NCBI GenBank assembly: GCA_026421205.1
Contig: JAPKBM010000018.1
Location: forward strand, 1 to 33,651
DNA from: Planctomycetota bacterium
GTDB taxonomy: Bacteria; Planctomycetota; UBA1135
Direction of reading: 5' to 3'
DNA length: 33,651 nt
Shown one piece after another: positions 1 to 7,337 of this stretch. Under the pieces are notes generated by a model, which was not told where the DNA came from, did not search any database, and saw only the letters and a list, made by a program, of their open reading frames with translations. Every line of letters begins with the position of its first letter. Position 1 is the first letter of the stretch. The position numbers and the translations under genes are program-made.

Positions 1-126
1 CCAGAATAGGATAATGAAGCTTGCTTCCGTTGCGGAGGAATGAGAAGGCGCTAATTTTCAAGGAGCCTTTCCTCATTGCCCAAAGAAGAACTTGCAAAAA
101 ATGCAAGGAGTGCGAAAATGGAAAAA

Positions 127-357
127 CTATAAAACATGTATGAGCCCTGGAAGAAGGGAAAGGGTAAGCGCAAGGAAAAACACCTTCTGGGTCTTCAGAA
201 AACACACGCGGCGACGAATCAATAATCCAACTGAAAAGAGGGCGAATAGATCTGGGATAAAAAGGTAAAGCCTCTCTACAAAAATCAAGGTGACTCCATA
301 AAAAAGGAGCAGGGCGCTGAAAAACCCTCTCTCCACAGACCTGCTCGCGCTAAACAT
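127..357 (-). pseudogene. N-terminal fragment of a polytopic membrane protein, possibly O-antigen ligase/polymerase-like
   Basis: The start codon lies two bases after the stop of the upstream glycosyltransferase, and AAGGAG near the end of that gene can serve as ribosome binding site. The frame encodes 76 residues with about two or three hydrophobic segments separated by basic loops (RRR near residue 47, then KTQK), then stops. O-antigen ligases and polymerases are about 400 residues long and often begin this way, so this is at best a fragment. In the +1 frame a further hydrophobic stretch (MFYSFSIFALLAFFASSSLG) runs over about 150-70 and then stops. A third frame is open to the window edge. 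A frameshift, decay or poor sequence near a contig end are all possible. Positions 1-126 hold nothing else I can support. The family assignment rests on neighbour and hydropathy only. Confidence 0.35.
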
Positions 358-358
358 C

Positions 359-1477
359 TTATTGCTCCTTGATGTGCTTTTGAATAAACCGCACATATCT
401 CTCCGAAACGACTTCGGAGGAGAACTGACTGAACTCCTCAATAAGAAATTTTTGGGGGGAACGAAGTACAGTCCGCAACTGCGTGGAAAATCCTTTTTCG
501 TCCCTTACTGGAATAAGGCAAGTCGGCATGTCCCGCAAGATTTCGGAGGGGCCAGAAGAACAGTCGGTGGCAACCACAGGCGTGCCACAAATAAGACTCT
601 CTATCACCACTGTAGGCAACCCTTCATAGTCACTCGTTAAGGCCAATGCTTTGGCTTGCGCCATGTACGGGTACGGGTTTTCTCTATATCCACAGATATG
701 AACACGGTCCTCCAACCCATATTTCTTAGCAAGGTCCAGCACCTTTTTCTTTTTCCCATGGCCAATCATAACTACAAGATCACATGAGACCCCAGACTCT
801 TTAAATACACGCATGAGTCGATCAAATCTCTTTGCTTTAACCGGACGCCCCACAGCCAAAACATATTCCTCTGGAACATCGCAGATGGGTTCACTGGAAA
901 GTCGCTTAATATCCTCCACGTCAAATGGATTGTAAATTGCACCTATCATCTCGGGAGACAAGGAAAACGCCTTCACCAAGTCATCCCTCACGCCTTTGGA
1001 AACGGAAATTACTGGACGGTTTTGATAAATTTTCTTTAGGTAAATTCTCTGGAATGGTCGGAATAATGGCATCCGCTTACTCAAAAGCATTTTTGACTTC
1101 GTGTTGTGTGCAATAACAATTGTTTTCCTTTTAAGTCGCCAAAATGGAATCACGGACAAGCCGTGAATCAAAACAGCATCATATGAGCTCAATGAAATAC
1201 TCTTTTGAAGCTGCCTACAATATTCAAATGAAACTAAAAAATTAAAGAAGTGGGGTCCAACTATTTTCCTGATGAGTTTTCCCAGAATAACAGGCCTAGA
1301 AAAAGGCTCCTTAATGACGAATGGCCTGACTCTTAGCCCGTCAGTGGAACAAGAGTTTGGCTTCCAAGAGAGGACTTCAACGTCATGTCCTTTTTCTTCA
1401 AGTGCGTGCGTCAAAGCCCGAATTACGGTACTAACGCCGTTATCTGTGATGCAAGACGTAAGATGAGCAATGCGCAA
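359..1477 (-). CDS. Family 4 glycosyltransferase (GT-B fold)
   Basis: The protein has 372 residues and is predicted to transfer a sugar from a nucleotide-sugar donor to a growing surface glycan at the cytoplasmic face. The N-terminus (RIAHLTS, then GVSTVIRAL) is the acceptor-domain start typical of GT4. The C-terminal half has the donor-site hallmarks: VGRPVKAKRFD, a GYRENPYPYMAQAKALAL stretch, and the EX7E motif in EGLPTVVIES followed by GTPVVATD. The start codon is TTG (1477-1475). No in-frame ATG or GTG was found between it and the nearest upstream stop, and no clear Shine-Dalgarno is present. It follows the cadherin-like lipoprotein by 85 bases and runs directly into the broken membrane gene. 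The region looks AT-richer than the rest of the window and lacks the CGTCGG word common elsewhere, which suggests a variable polysaccharide locus. The sugar and acceptor cannot be told. Confidence 0.9.
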   Translation of the reverse strand: MRIAHLTSCITDNGVSTVIRALTHALEEKGHDVEVLSWKPNSCSTDGLRVRPFVIKEPFSRPVILGKLIRKIVGPHFFNFLVSFEYCRQLQKSISLSSYDAVLIHGLSVIPFWRLKRKTIVIAHNTKSKMLLSKRMPLFRPFQRIYLKKIYQNRPVISVSKGVRDDLVKAFSLSPEMIGAIYNPFDVEDIKRLSSEPICDVPEEYVLAVGRPVKAKRFDRLMRVFKESGVSCDLVVMIGHGKKKKVLDLAKKYGLEDRVHICGYRENPYPYMAQAKALALTSDYEGLPTVVIESLICGTPVVATDCSSGPSEILRDMPTCLIPVRDEKGFSTQLRTVLRSPQKFLIEEFSQFSSEVVSERYVRFIQKHIKEQ

Positions 1478-1562
1478 GACTTTCGAAGAGGGGTGAAGCA
1501 GAAAAGGACTCTCTCTTTGCTATGTCAGTTTAGCAAAAATAGAATTGCCTGTTTTGTCGCAC

Positions 1563-3092
1563 TCAATTCGAAACAGCACTCACCACACCTAATCCAATAT
1601 CTCCTAACCCCCCACAATAAACCCTCCAGCCTCCGTCGGGTAATGCCAAGAGTGAAGGGCCATTCAATGACCACACATCAAACTCGGTGAAGGCGTCGGG
1701 TGTCAGAACGGGACCTTCCCAGAGCCAGTCCTCCCCATCCTCTGAGATCCATGAATGGATCACGCCCACTTTAGAAACCCCGGGGTTGGGCGCATTCACG
1801 CCTTGGACCATCGTCAAGCACCGGTAACCGCCAGTGGGCAATGCCACCACAAGCGGGTCCACGTGTTGCTCCCCCAATGCCAAAGCTTGGTCCTCAAACA
1901 CGTCATCATTTTCAAACACAAAGTTCTCCCCGTTATCCGACGAGACGGATCGGCGGGTGGAATGACCAAACTCCACACCCATTTCGCCGATGTACAACAA
2001 AACCACGTCACCATCGGGGTCCACAAACGTTGTACTTACACCGATGGGGAGATGAGATGCATCGGGAGTGTAATGCGCAACGCCAGGATTCAAAAAAGAA
2101 ACGCCGTCGGAGGAATCCGCGCTGGTGAACGCGCTCAGCCCTTGGTCAAACCCATAAATCCTATAAATGGGGTCGCCACTGATGCCGTCAGGAATGGGCA
2201 TCAACGTGATGCGGGGGTCAAAGGAGCGGTTGGCTTGGTCTTGTACCGTCCACCCGGTGCTGTCGGGGAAGATGAGGCCGTCGGCGGAGATGGCACGGTA
2301 CTCGTTGGCTTCAGAATGAAAATAGAGAGACACATTTTCTGTAATTGGGTCGATGCCAACGCGCGGGACGGTGGCTTCTTCTTGCAGGCGCCAACCCGTG
2401 TCTGGAGTAAAGTCAAGGGCGCTAACGACCGTGACGAAGACCGTTGCCGTTGCCGTTCCTCCCATTTCATCTTCTATGGAATACGTAAACATATCTAGGC
2501 CTACAAAACTATAAAATGGTGTATAAACCAACTCCATTCCGATGTTTGTCACGAAACCGTTGTCGGGTTGCGTGTAACCCGTAAAAGAAAATGGATCCCC
2601 ATCGGCGTCGGAGTCATTGTCAAAAACAGAAATGGTGACGGTGAGTTCTTCACTGGTTAGGCCAGTGTCATCATTTGCCACGGGGGCTTCATTATCTCCA
2701 ACAAAAATCTTCACTTGTGCCGATGCTGTTTTTCCGCCTTCATCGTGAATGGAATAATAAAATGTGTCCACGCCTCGGAAGTCCGCCGGTGCCATGTATT
2801 CAATATCTGGCCCGAACCAATCAGGAACGAACACGGCTCCGCCGGAACTCGATGCGGCGTTCACACTCCCCTCAATCAAATAAATAGCACCACCTTCAGG
2901 ATCAATGTCATTGCTGAGTGCCGGAATACTCACCAGTGTATTTTCCGGTGTCGTTGCAATATCCCCGACAGCAACCGGAGGTTGATCTACATTTGAATTG
3001 TTTCCACCCCCGCTGCCAGAAGAAGCGTCATCACCACAGGCCAAAAGAAAGACCATAGCAGCAAAAAGAAAAGCCGTGTTGCGAACAACCAT
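1563..3092 (-). CDS. Lipoprotein with two cadherin-like/Ig-like repeats and a BNR-like C-terminal domain
   Basis: The protein has 509 residues. A type II signal peptide ends in the lipobox LLAC with Cys19, followed by a Ser/Gly/Asn-rich linker. Two tandem bacterial cadherin-like modules follow: about residues 36-130 (PPVAVGD, NDIDPEGG, DTFYYSIHDEGG) and about 134-222 (APVANDD, FDNDSDADGDP, DMFTYSIEDEMGG). Their acidic Asp-Asn-Asp turns fit calcium binding. Residues about 228-509 carry repeated SxDGxxF/W phrases (SADGLIFPDS, SSDNGENFVF, SEDGEDWLWE) like sialidase/BNR beta-propeller proteins, but no catalytic set can be assigned. It probably sits on the outer membrane or cell surface. The start lies three bases after the thiE stop, and a TAGAAT box overlaps that stop codon six bases before the ATG, so it probably has its own leaderless transcript. 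Substrate or ligand unknown. Confidence 0.85.
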   Translation of the reverse strand: MVVRNTAFLFAAMVFLLACGDDASSGSGGGNNSNVDQPPVAVGDIATTPENTLVSIPALSNDIDPEGGAIYLIEGSVNAASSSGGAVFVPDWFGPDIEYMAPADFRGVDTFYYSIHDEGGKTASAQVKIFVGDNEAPVANDDTGLTSEELTVTISVFDNDSDADGDPFSFTGYTQPDNGFVTNIGMELVYTPFYSFVGLDMFTYSIEDEMGGTATATVFVTVVSALDFTPDTGWRLQEEATVPRVGIDPITENVSLYFHSEANEYRAISADGLIFPDSTGWTVQDQANRSFDPRITLMPIPDGISGDPIYRIYGFDQGLSAFTSADSSDGVSFLNPGVAHYTPDASHLPIGVSTTFVDPDGDVVLLYIGEMGVEFGHSTRRSVSSDNGENFVFENDDVFEDQALALGEQHVDPLVVALPTGGYRCLTMVQGVNAPNPGVSKVGVIHSWISEDGEDWLWEGPVLTPDAFTEFDVWSLNGPSLLALPDGGWRVYCGGLGDIGLGVVSAVSN

Positions 3093-3104
3093 CTACTTAT
3101 TCTA
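3093..3104 (-). promoter_or_regulatory. Probable leaderless promoter of the cadherin-like lipoprotein
   Basis: On the minus strand TAGAAT (3104-3099) is followed by AAGTAG and then the ATG (3092-3090). The six-base gap places the expected transcription start at the A of the ATG. The box overlaps the TAA stop of thiE. No convincing -35 hexamer or Shine-Dalgarno is seen. The same arrangement with nearly the same sequence (TAGAATAGGTAGATGG) precedes the PAP2 gene at 3689. Confidence 0.5.
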
Positions 3105-3666
3105 AACCGCAAAGGGCGGATGACTGAGCAATCCCGCAGCCGTCGGGAATAAAACGAAGGGTTTCCTCCTGAATTCCACCGATGGCAACCAGGGGCACGC
3201 GCGCAATCGCCAATGCTGCGGCAAGGTACTCCGGGCCAAGACCCTGGGAATAGCCTTTCGTTTCTGTGGCGAAAACAGGGCCAAAGCCAACGTAATCTAC
3301 GCCGAACTCCGCGGCCTCATCCACTTGATCTAAGTTGTGCGTGCTCAAACCCACCCACATTTCTAGGCCGACTAGCTTGCGGACGTCATCGGCGTGCATG
3401 TCATCTTGGCCAACATGGACACCACGCGCACACAAAGCTTGGGCAACTTCTACATTGTCATTAATCACAAGTGGAATGCGAAGTTGATCCGTCAACGCTT
3501 TCAGCTCTTTTCCCCAAGTAAACATTTCCGCCGAGGTCATCTCCTTTTCACGAAGCTGCACGCAATCAACCCCCAAGTCAACGGCATGCTGCACGACCTC
3601 GCGTGGGTCTTTTTGACAAAGTGATTGTGTCAAAACAAAACAGCGGCGGAAGAGTGGCGGTCGCAT
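3097..3666 (-). CDS. thiE: Thiamine-phosphate synthase
   Basis: ThiE joins hydroxymethylpyrimidine diphosphate and the thiazole phosphate to make thiamine monophosphate in the cytoplasm. The 189-residue protein is slightly shorter than the usual ~210 and shows the TIM-barrel motifs in order: VDCVQLREKEM, PLVINDNVEVA, ARGVHVGQDDM, a GLSTHN-type phosphate loop, DYVGFGPVFATETK, then VAIGGI. No other thiamine gene is present, so it is an isolated member of the pathway here. A TAAACT box sits six bases before the ATG with no Shine-Dalgarno. It is divergent from the PAP2 gene across only 34 bases. Confidence 0.92.
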   Translation of the reverse strand: MRPPLFRRCFVLTQSLCQKDPREVVQHAVDLGVDCVQLREKEMTSAEMFTWGKELKALTDQLRIPLVINDNVEVAQALCARGVHVGQDDMHADDVRKLVGLEMWVGLSTHNLDQVDEAAEFGVDYVGFGPVFATETKGYSQGLGPEYLAAALAIARVPLVAIGGIQEETLRFIPDGCGIAQSSALCGLE

Positions 3667-3700
3667 GCATGAAGTTTAGCCTACTTCCTAGAATAGGTAG
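3667..3700. promoter_or_regulatory. Compact divergent promoter region thiE / PAP2
   Basis: Only 34 bases separate the two start codons. On the plus strand TAGAAT (3689-3694) lies six bases before the PAP2 ATG at 3701. On the minus strand TAAACT (3678-3673) lies six bases before the thiE ATG. Both spacings fit transcription starting at the A of the ATG. The interval also holds a short imperfect dyad (CTAC...GTAG, 3681-3700). No -35 box is obvious. Confidence 0.45.
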
Positions 3701-4471
3701 ATGGCTCCCTCTTCCATTCCGCCTTTCTGCACATGGGTCTCCTTGTGCTTGCTCCCCTCTTGTGCCGCGGGTGCCTTTGCGTGGCCGTCGGCGGATGAAT
3801 TTCAAAATGCGGCGCGGGAAGCGGTGGAAAGCCCGCGAACCTGGGGGCCTGCATTAGGAGCAGGAGTCCTTTGGGCAACGAATGCGGACCGAGGAATTTC
3901 CGACTGGGCCAAACAAGCGTCCCCCGTTTTTAAATCCGAAGAGAATGCGGAAATGTGGAGTGACAGCCTTCGTTTTGCAGGAAATCGGTTGATGAATGTT
4001 GCGCAAATTTCACACTTTGTGACGTCGGACTCTTGGGATCGGTCATGGAAACAAGCTTTTATAGGTTATGGGTCGGCCATTGTGGCCACAGAGGCAGGTT
4101 GGGCCCTGAAAAAAATAACGAATCGAGACCGCCCTGAACCGACAGAAAACAGCCCTTCTTTTCCCTCGCAGCATGCCGCCCGATGCTTTGCCTACAACGG
4201 GCAAACTCGATTAGCTTTTGAAGATGCGGGCATAGACAGTTTCTTTTCCGACGGCGTGATTTTTACCGGAGACCTTGTCGCTTGGGGCACGTCATGGGCG
4301 CGCGTAGAAAGCGGGGCGCATTTCCCCTCTGATGTTCTCGCAGGAGCCGCACTGGGGAATTTCACGGCCATCTTCTTGCAACGCGCCTTCCTAAGCGTCG
4401 ATGGACATCCGTCTTTGGTAATCCAACCCGGGGGCTCCGGAATGTTTGTCGGCGCTTCTTGGAATTTTTAA
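3701..4471 (+). CDS. Exported PAP2-family phosphatase
   Basis: The protein has 256 residues. All three signature regions of the PAP2 acid phosphatase/lipid phosphatase family are visible: KX6RP at K137-R144-P145, a PSGH variant PSQH at 155-158 with the catalytic His, and the RX5HX3D core at R201-H207-D211 (the usual preceding Ser is Ala). Members hydrolyse lipid phosphates such as undecaprenyl diphosphate or phosphatidic acid, or soluble phosphomonoesters. The N-terminus is hydrophobic and Cys-containing (CLLPSCAAGAFAW) with no basic n-region, so export is likely but lipidation at Cys21 is uncertain (the lipobox would be LPSC). It lies next to a surface-polysaccharide locus, where a polyprenyl-phosphate role would fit; this is inference. 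The start is the first ATG after a TAGAAT box. Confidence 0.85.
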   Translation: MAPSSIPPFCTWVSLCLLPSCAAGAFAWPSADEFQNAAREAVESPRTWGPALGAGVLWATNADRGISDWAKQASPVFKSEENAEMWSDSLRFAGNRLMNVAQISHFVTSDSWDRSWKQAFIGYGSAIVATEAGWALKKITNRDRPEPTENSPSFPSQHAARCFAYNGQTRLAFEDAGIDSFFSDGVIFTGDLVAWGTSWARVESGAHFPSDVLAGAALGNFTAIFLQRAFLSVDGHPSLVIQPGGSGMFVGASWNF

Positions 4472-4564
4472 AAAAATACGCCCTGCGCTGGAGCACAGGA
4501 CGCTTGTTGCCTTCTGGAGGAGGGGAAATGAAGGCGAACGGGGTTGGGTATTCCTAAGCCCTCC

Positions 4565-4580
4565 CTCACAAATGAGGGGA
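4565..4580. repeat. Short perfect inverted repeat between convergent genes
   Basis: CCCTCA-CAAA-TGAGGG forms a perfect 6-bp stem with a 4-base loop, midway between the PAP2 stop and the zinc-ribbon stop. There is no T-run on either strand, so it is not a standard intrinsic terminator. It may act as a weak bidirectional transcript end. The rest of the 126-base gap (4472-4597) shows nothing else. Confidence 0.4.
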
Positions 4581-4597
4581 ATGGAAATGAGGCTTAA

Positions 4598-4804
4598 TTA
4601 GGAAACCCGTTTTTTCTTTGGACGGCCCGGACGCTGCGAGTTCTTCAAGCCAGACAGAAAGACTTTCTTGTCCGCCGGGCTAAAGAGCCGCACCTTGGCT
4701 CCGCAATCAACGCAGTAAGAAGCGTCGAGGCTTTGAAGGAACCGCACGTAGTCCTTGCATTGAGAGCAGTACTTTTGAGTGTTGTAGTAGTGAATAGGTT
4801 GCAT
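4598..4804 (-). CDS. Small zinc-ribbon protein with AT-hook-like basic tail
   Basis: A 68-residue protein. C13-x2-C16 and C31-x2-C34-G form a typical treble-clef/zinc-ribbon pair. The C-terminus (RPGRPKKKR, 58-66) resembles an AT-hook, the GRP core flanked by basic residues that binds the minor groove. The middle is hydrophilic with SPADKK. I do not recognise a named family. A DNA- or RNA-binding regulatory role is inferred from architecture only. It lies downstream of queG on the same strand after a 114-base gap, so it probably has its own promoter. AAGTAG directly before the ATG is the same hexamer as before the lipoprotein gene at 3092, but a good -10 box at the right distance is not clear (TCAAAT at eight bases). 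Confidence 0.7.
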   Translation of the reverse strand: MQPIHYYNTQKYCSQCKDYVRFLQSLDASYCVDCGAKVRLFSPADKKVFLSGLKNSQRPGRPKKKRVS

Positions 4805-4838
4805 CTACTTGAATTTGAGGGGTAAAAGGAGCATTTTG

Positions 4839-4852
4839 GTCCCCGATGGGAC
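4839..4852. repeat. Inverted repeat upstream of the zinc-ribbon gene
   Basis: GTCCC-CGAT-GGGAC, a perfect 5-bp stem with a 4-base loop, lies about 35 bases upstream of the zinc-ribbon start and 65 bases beyond the queG stop. It could be an operator or the base of a weak queG transcript end. No T-run follows on either strand. Confidence 0.3.
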
Positions 4853-4918
4853 GATTTAAACATAGCCCTATTCATGGGCCAATGCCCTTGTTTTCTATGG
4901 AAAATCTAGGAAATCCCT

Positions 4919-5893
4919 TTAATCGCTGCTGGGGTCTTGGCTTCCAAAGGACTTACGACGATTCTTAAGCACAATTTTTGCATTTCGCTGTATTCCAGCA
5001 AGGCCCGCGCGTCGGAGAGGGTTGCCTTGAAACGTCTTCTGAAATGCCTCATCTTTCATCGCAAGGAGGTCGGTTAAGGAAAAATCCTGCCATGCTTCCA
5101 AGCTTCCCCACTCTGAAGACATGTCAGGGGAATCTTTTCCAAAAGGACACACATCTAAACAAACGTCACAGCCAAATAAGCGGTCTCCAATAGCCCCGTG
5201 GAATTCTTCGGGGATTTCTTTTTTCGACTCAATCGTCAAATAAGAAATACACCGACGGGGATCGAGTTCGTAGGGCGCGGTGAAGGCATCCGTTGGGCAA
5301 GCATCCAGACAAGCCGTACATGTTCCGCATGTTGCTGTGCGCGACGTCGGCGCGGACCAGTCGTCTACTTCCACATCCAAGAGGAGTTCTGCCAATAACA
5401 CCCAAGGTCCGTGATCCGGGTCCAGGAGCAACGTATTTTTCCCGCGCCAACCCATTTGCCCTCGAATGGCCCACTCCCTTTCCATCACGGGGGCGGCGTC
5501 GGTGACTGCGCGGAAACGTTGAATGATGCCTTCGGACCTGAGCCGCTTCCCGAGCTTCTCCAACTTTCGACCAATGACGTTGTGATAATCCTTTCCCAAA
5601 GCGTAACGCGCAACTGTTCCGCCATCACGAAATCCGTCGGAAGGTCGATGATAAGAAAAGGCGAACAATGCAACCGATTTCGCCCAAGGCTTCCATTTTT
5701 TCAAGTCCCCCATCACGGGTTCTCCTTTGGCCAAATAATCCATCTCACCAGCTCGACCCTCTTGCAACCATTTTGACAAACGTAACTTGGTTTCTTCCGG
5801 AAGTGGCGCCAGAAGAAGTGTACTTTTCAAGGGCACCCCAAGATCTTCCGCATGTTGCCGAAGTGACTGCAGGACCGTGGTTGCGGCACTCAA
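4919..5893 (-). CDS. queG: Epoxyqueuosine reductase
   Basis: QueG performs the last step of queuosine synthesis, a cobalamin- and iron-sulfur-dependent reduction of epoxyqueuosine in tRNA. Visible are VTDAAPVMEREWAIRGQMGW followed by RGKNT, the first ferredoxin cluster CGTCTACLDACPTDAF, the RRCISYLTIES stretch, and the second cluster GCDVCLDVCPFG. I choose a TTG start at 5893-5891, where TTGA overlaps the TGA stop of the upstream M20 gene. That gives 324 residues beginning MSAATTVLQSLRQHAEDLGV, which suits the family. The longer reading from 5950 lies inside the M20 gene and adds no family sequence. The C-terminus is short and lacks the HEAT-like extension of longer homologues. Translational coupling to M20 is likely. 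Confidence 0.92.
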   Translation of the reverse strand: MSAATTVLQSLRQHAEDLGVPLKSTLLLAPLPEETKLRLSKWLQEGRAGEMDYLAKGEPVMGDLKKWKPWAKSVALFAFSYHRPSDGFRDGGTVARYALGKDYHNVIGRKLEKLGKRLRSEGIIQRFRAVTDAAPVMEREWAIRGQMGWRGKNTLLLDPDHGPWVLLAELLLDVEVDDWSAPTSRTATCGTCTACLDACPTDAFTAPYELDPRRCISYLTIESKKEIPEEFHGAIGDRLFGCDVCLDVCPFGKDSPDMSSEWGSLEAWQDFSLTDLLAMKDEAFQKTFQGNPLRRAGLAGIQRNAKIVLKNRRKSFGSQDPSSD

Positions 5894-7302
5894 CGCTCTG
5901 CGTGCGATTGCAAGACATGCGCAACGCAAGAGGTGAGTTTCTTGCCGCAAGGAATGTGCAAAAACTCATTCGGGCCGTGCGCGTTACTTGCGGGGCCCAA
6001 AACCCCCGTAATTACAAACTGTGCTTCAGGAAATTTCTCTCCAAGCATACCCATAAAAGGAATCGTTCCGCCCTCGCCCATGTAAGCAGGAGGATTTCCG
6101 AAGTACTTCTGGGAAGCCTCTTCCAAGCTCCTTCCAAGCCAATCGGCAAGAGGCGGTGCGTTCCAGCCGTCGGCCCCTTTTTCAGCAACAAAACAAACGG
6201 TGGCGCCACTTGGGGGGTTCTCTTCAAGTACTTCTTGCACGGCATTCGAAGCCCTTTCTGAATCTGCGGTGGGTGGAAGTCGGAATGAAAGTTTGAGCGC
6301 GGAAAAAGGGCGCAACACATTACCGGCGTCTCCAAGTTCTGGAAGTCCGCCACTACCGGTATAAGAAATTGTCGGCCGCCAAGTTCTATTGAGTACGAGC
6401 TCCGGCAATTCTTCGTGCATCGCGGAAACACCTTCTACAAAGGGATAACAATCTCGAACTTCATTGCCCAAAATATCCGCAACGACAACCGCCTGATCTC
6501 TCCTTTGCTGAGGTATTTCTACATGGAATTCCGGAAGCAGTACCTCGCCCGTATCCGCGGCTTCAATCCGCTCTAAAAGTTGGCGAATAATACGAAAACT
6601 GGAAGGGACAATACCGCTTCCATCTCCTGAATGAATACCCTCAGTAAGGACATCTACGCGCAAATCACCGGAAACCATTCCACGCAAGGATGTGGTGCTC
6701 CAAAGCCGGTCGTAATCTCCTGCTCCAGAATCTAAGCAAATAACCAGGCTGACCTGCCCAATACGACCGGAAAGGTGATCAATGTAGTGCGGTAAATCCG
6801 CCGAGCCACTTTCTTCACAGGCTTCAATCAAGACCACAACTCTCTGATGATGCCCGCCGTGTTTCTGAAGTGCTTCTATCGCGGTCAGAGATGCAAAGGC
6901 GGCGTAACCGTCATCCGCACCACCACGCCCATAGAGCTTGTCGCCCTCAATCACAGGCTTCCACGGGCTGAGGCCCTTTCGCCAGCCTCGCATTTCAGGC
7001 TGCTTGTCCAAATGGCCGTACATCAACACAGTGTCGTCAGAATCTCCCGGTATTTCCATGTATATCAACGGAGTGCAACCAGGCAAACGAATGATTTCCA
7101 TGTGAAGACCGGCGATATCCCGATCTTCACACCAACGGGCAATCAACTGAACGGCGGCCTCTATATGGCCATTGGCCTCCCAGTCCGGATCAAACAAAGG
7201 TGATTTTGCTGGAATAGCGATATAGTCCACGAGGGCTGGAATGATGCTTTCATCCCAAACCTTATTTACAAAAGAAGCGACTGCTTTCGAATCCATAGGC
7301 AT
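5890..7302 (-). CDS. M20-family metallopeptidase (dipeptidase/carboxypeptidase)
   Basis: A 470-residue cytoplasmic di-zinc peptidase with no signal peptide. The co-catalytic ligands appear in the expected order: GHLD (H97, D99), GGADD (bridging Asp about 130), the general-base pair in ACEESG (E163/E164), LDSG (D191) and SNAHGPNE near the C-terminus. Members cleave dipeptides or short peptides, and the inserted dimerisation domain (about 210-370) is present. It is divergent from a POT peptide transporter with only 35 bases between start codons, which implies shared control of peptide uptake and hydrolysis. Start: ATG 7302 or the second ATG at 7296. A TATCCT box seven bases before 7296 would favour the latter as a leaderless start. 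Exact substrate unknown. Confidence 0.9.
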   Translation of the reverse strand: MPMDSKAVASFVNKVWDESIIPALVDYIAIPAKSPLFDPDWEANGHIEAAVQLIARWCEDRDIAGLHMEIIRLPGCTPLIYMEIPGDSDDTVLMYGHLDKQPEMRGWRKGLSPWKPVIEGDKLYGRGGADDGYAAFASLTAIEALQKHGGHHQRVVVLIEACEESGSADLPHYIDHLSGRIGQVSLVICLDSGAGDYDRLWSTTSLRGMVSGDLRVDVLTEGIHSGDGSGIVPSSFRIIRQLLERIEAADTGEVLLPEFHVEIPQQRRDQAVVVADILGNEVRDCYPFVEGVSAMHEELPELVLNRTWRPTISYTGSGGLPELGDAGNVLRPFSALKLSFRLPPTADSERASNAVQEVLEENPPSGATVCFVAEKGADGWNAPPLADWLGRSLEEASQKYFGNPPAYMGEGGTIPFMGMLGEKFPEAQFVITGVLGPASNAHGPNEFLHIPCGKKLTSCVAHVLQSHAER

Positions 7303-7337
7303 CAGGATAAGGTCGCGCGTTGTTAAGGTTTGGGCTC

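Noticed and set aside
1755-2498. Long plus-strand frame (247 codons) opposite the cadherin-like lipoprotein
   Set aside because: It is antisense to a well-supported lipoprotein gene and has no recognisable motif or ribosome binding site.
4565-4580. Intrinsic terminator for PAP2 or the zinc-ribbon gene
   Set aside because: The hairpin is good but no T-run follows on either strand.
5668-6261. Plus-strand frame (197 codons) across the queG/M20 junction
   Set aside because: It is antisense to two clear enzyme genes with intact catalytic motifs, and its sequence looks random.
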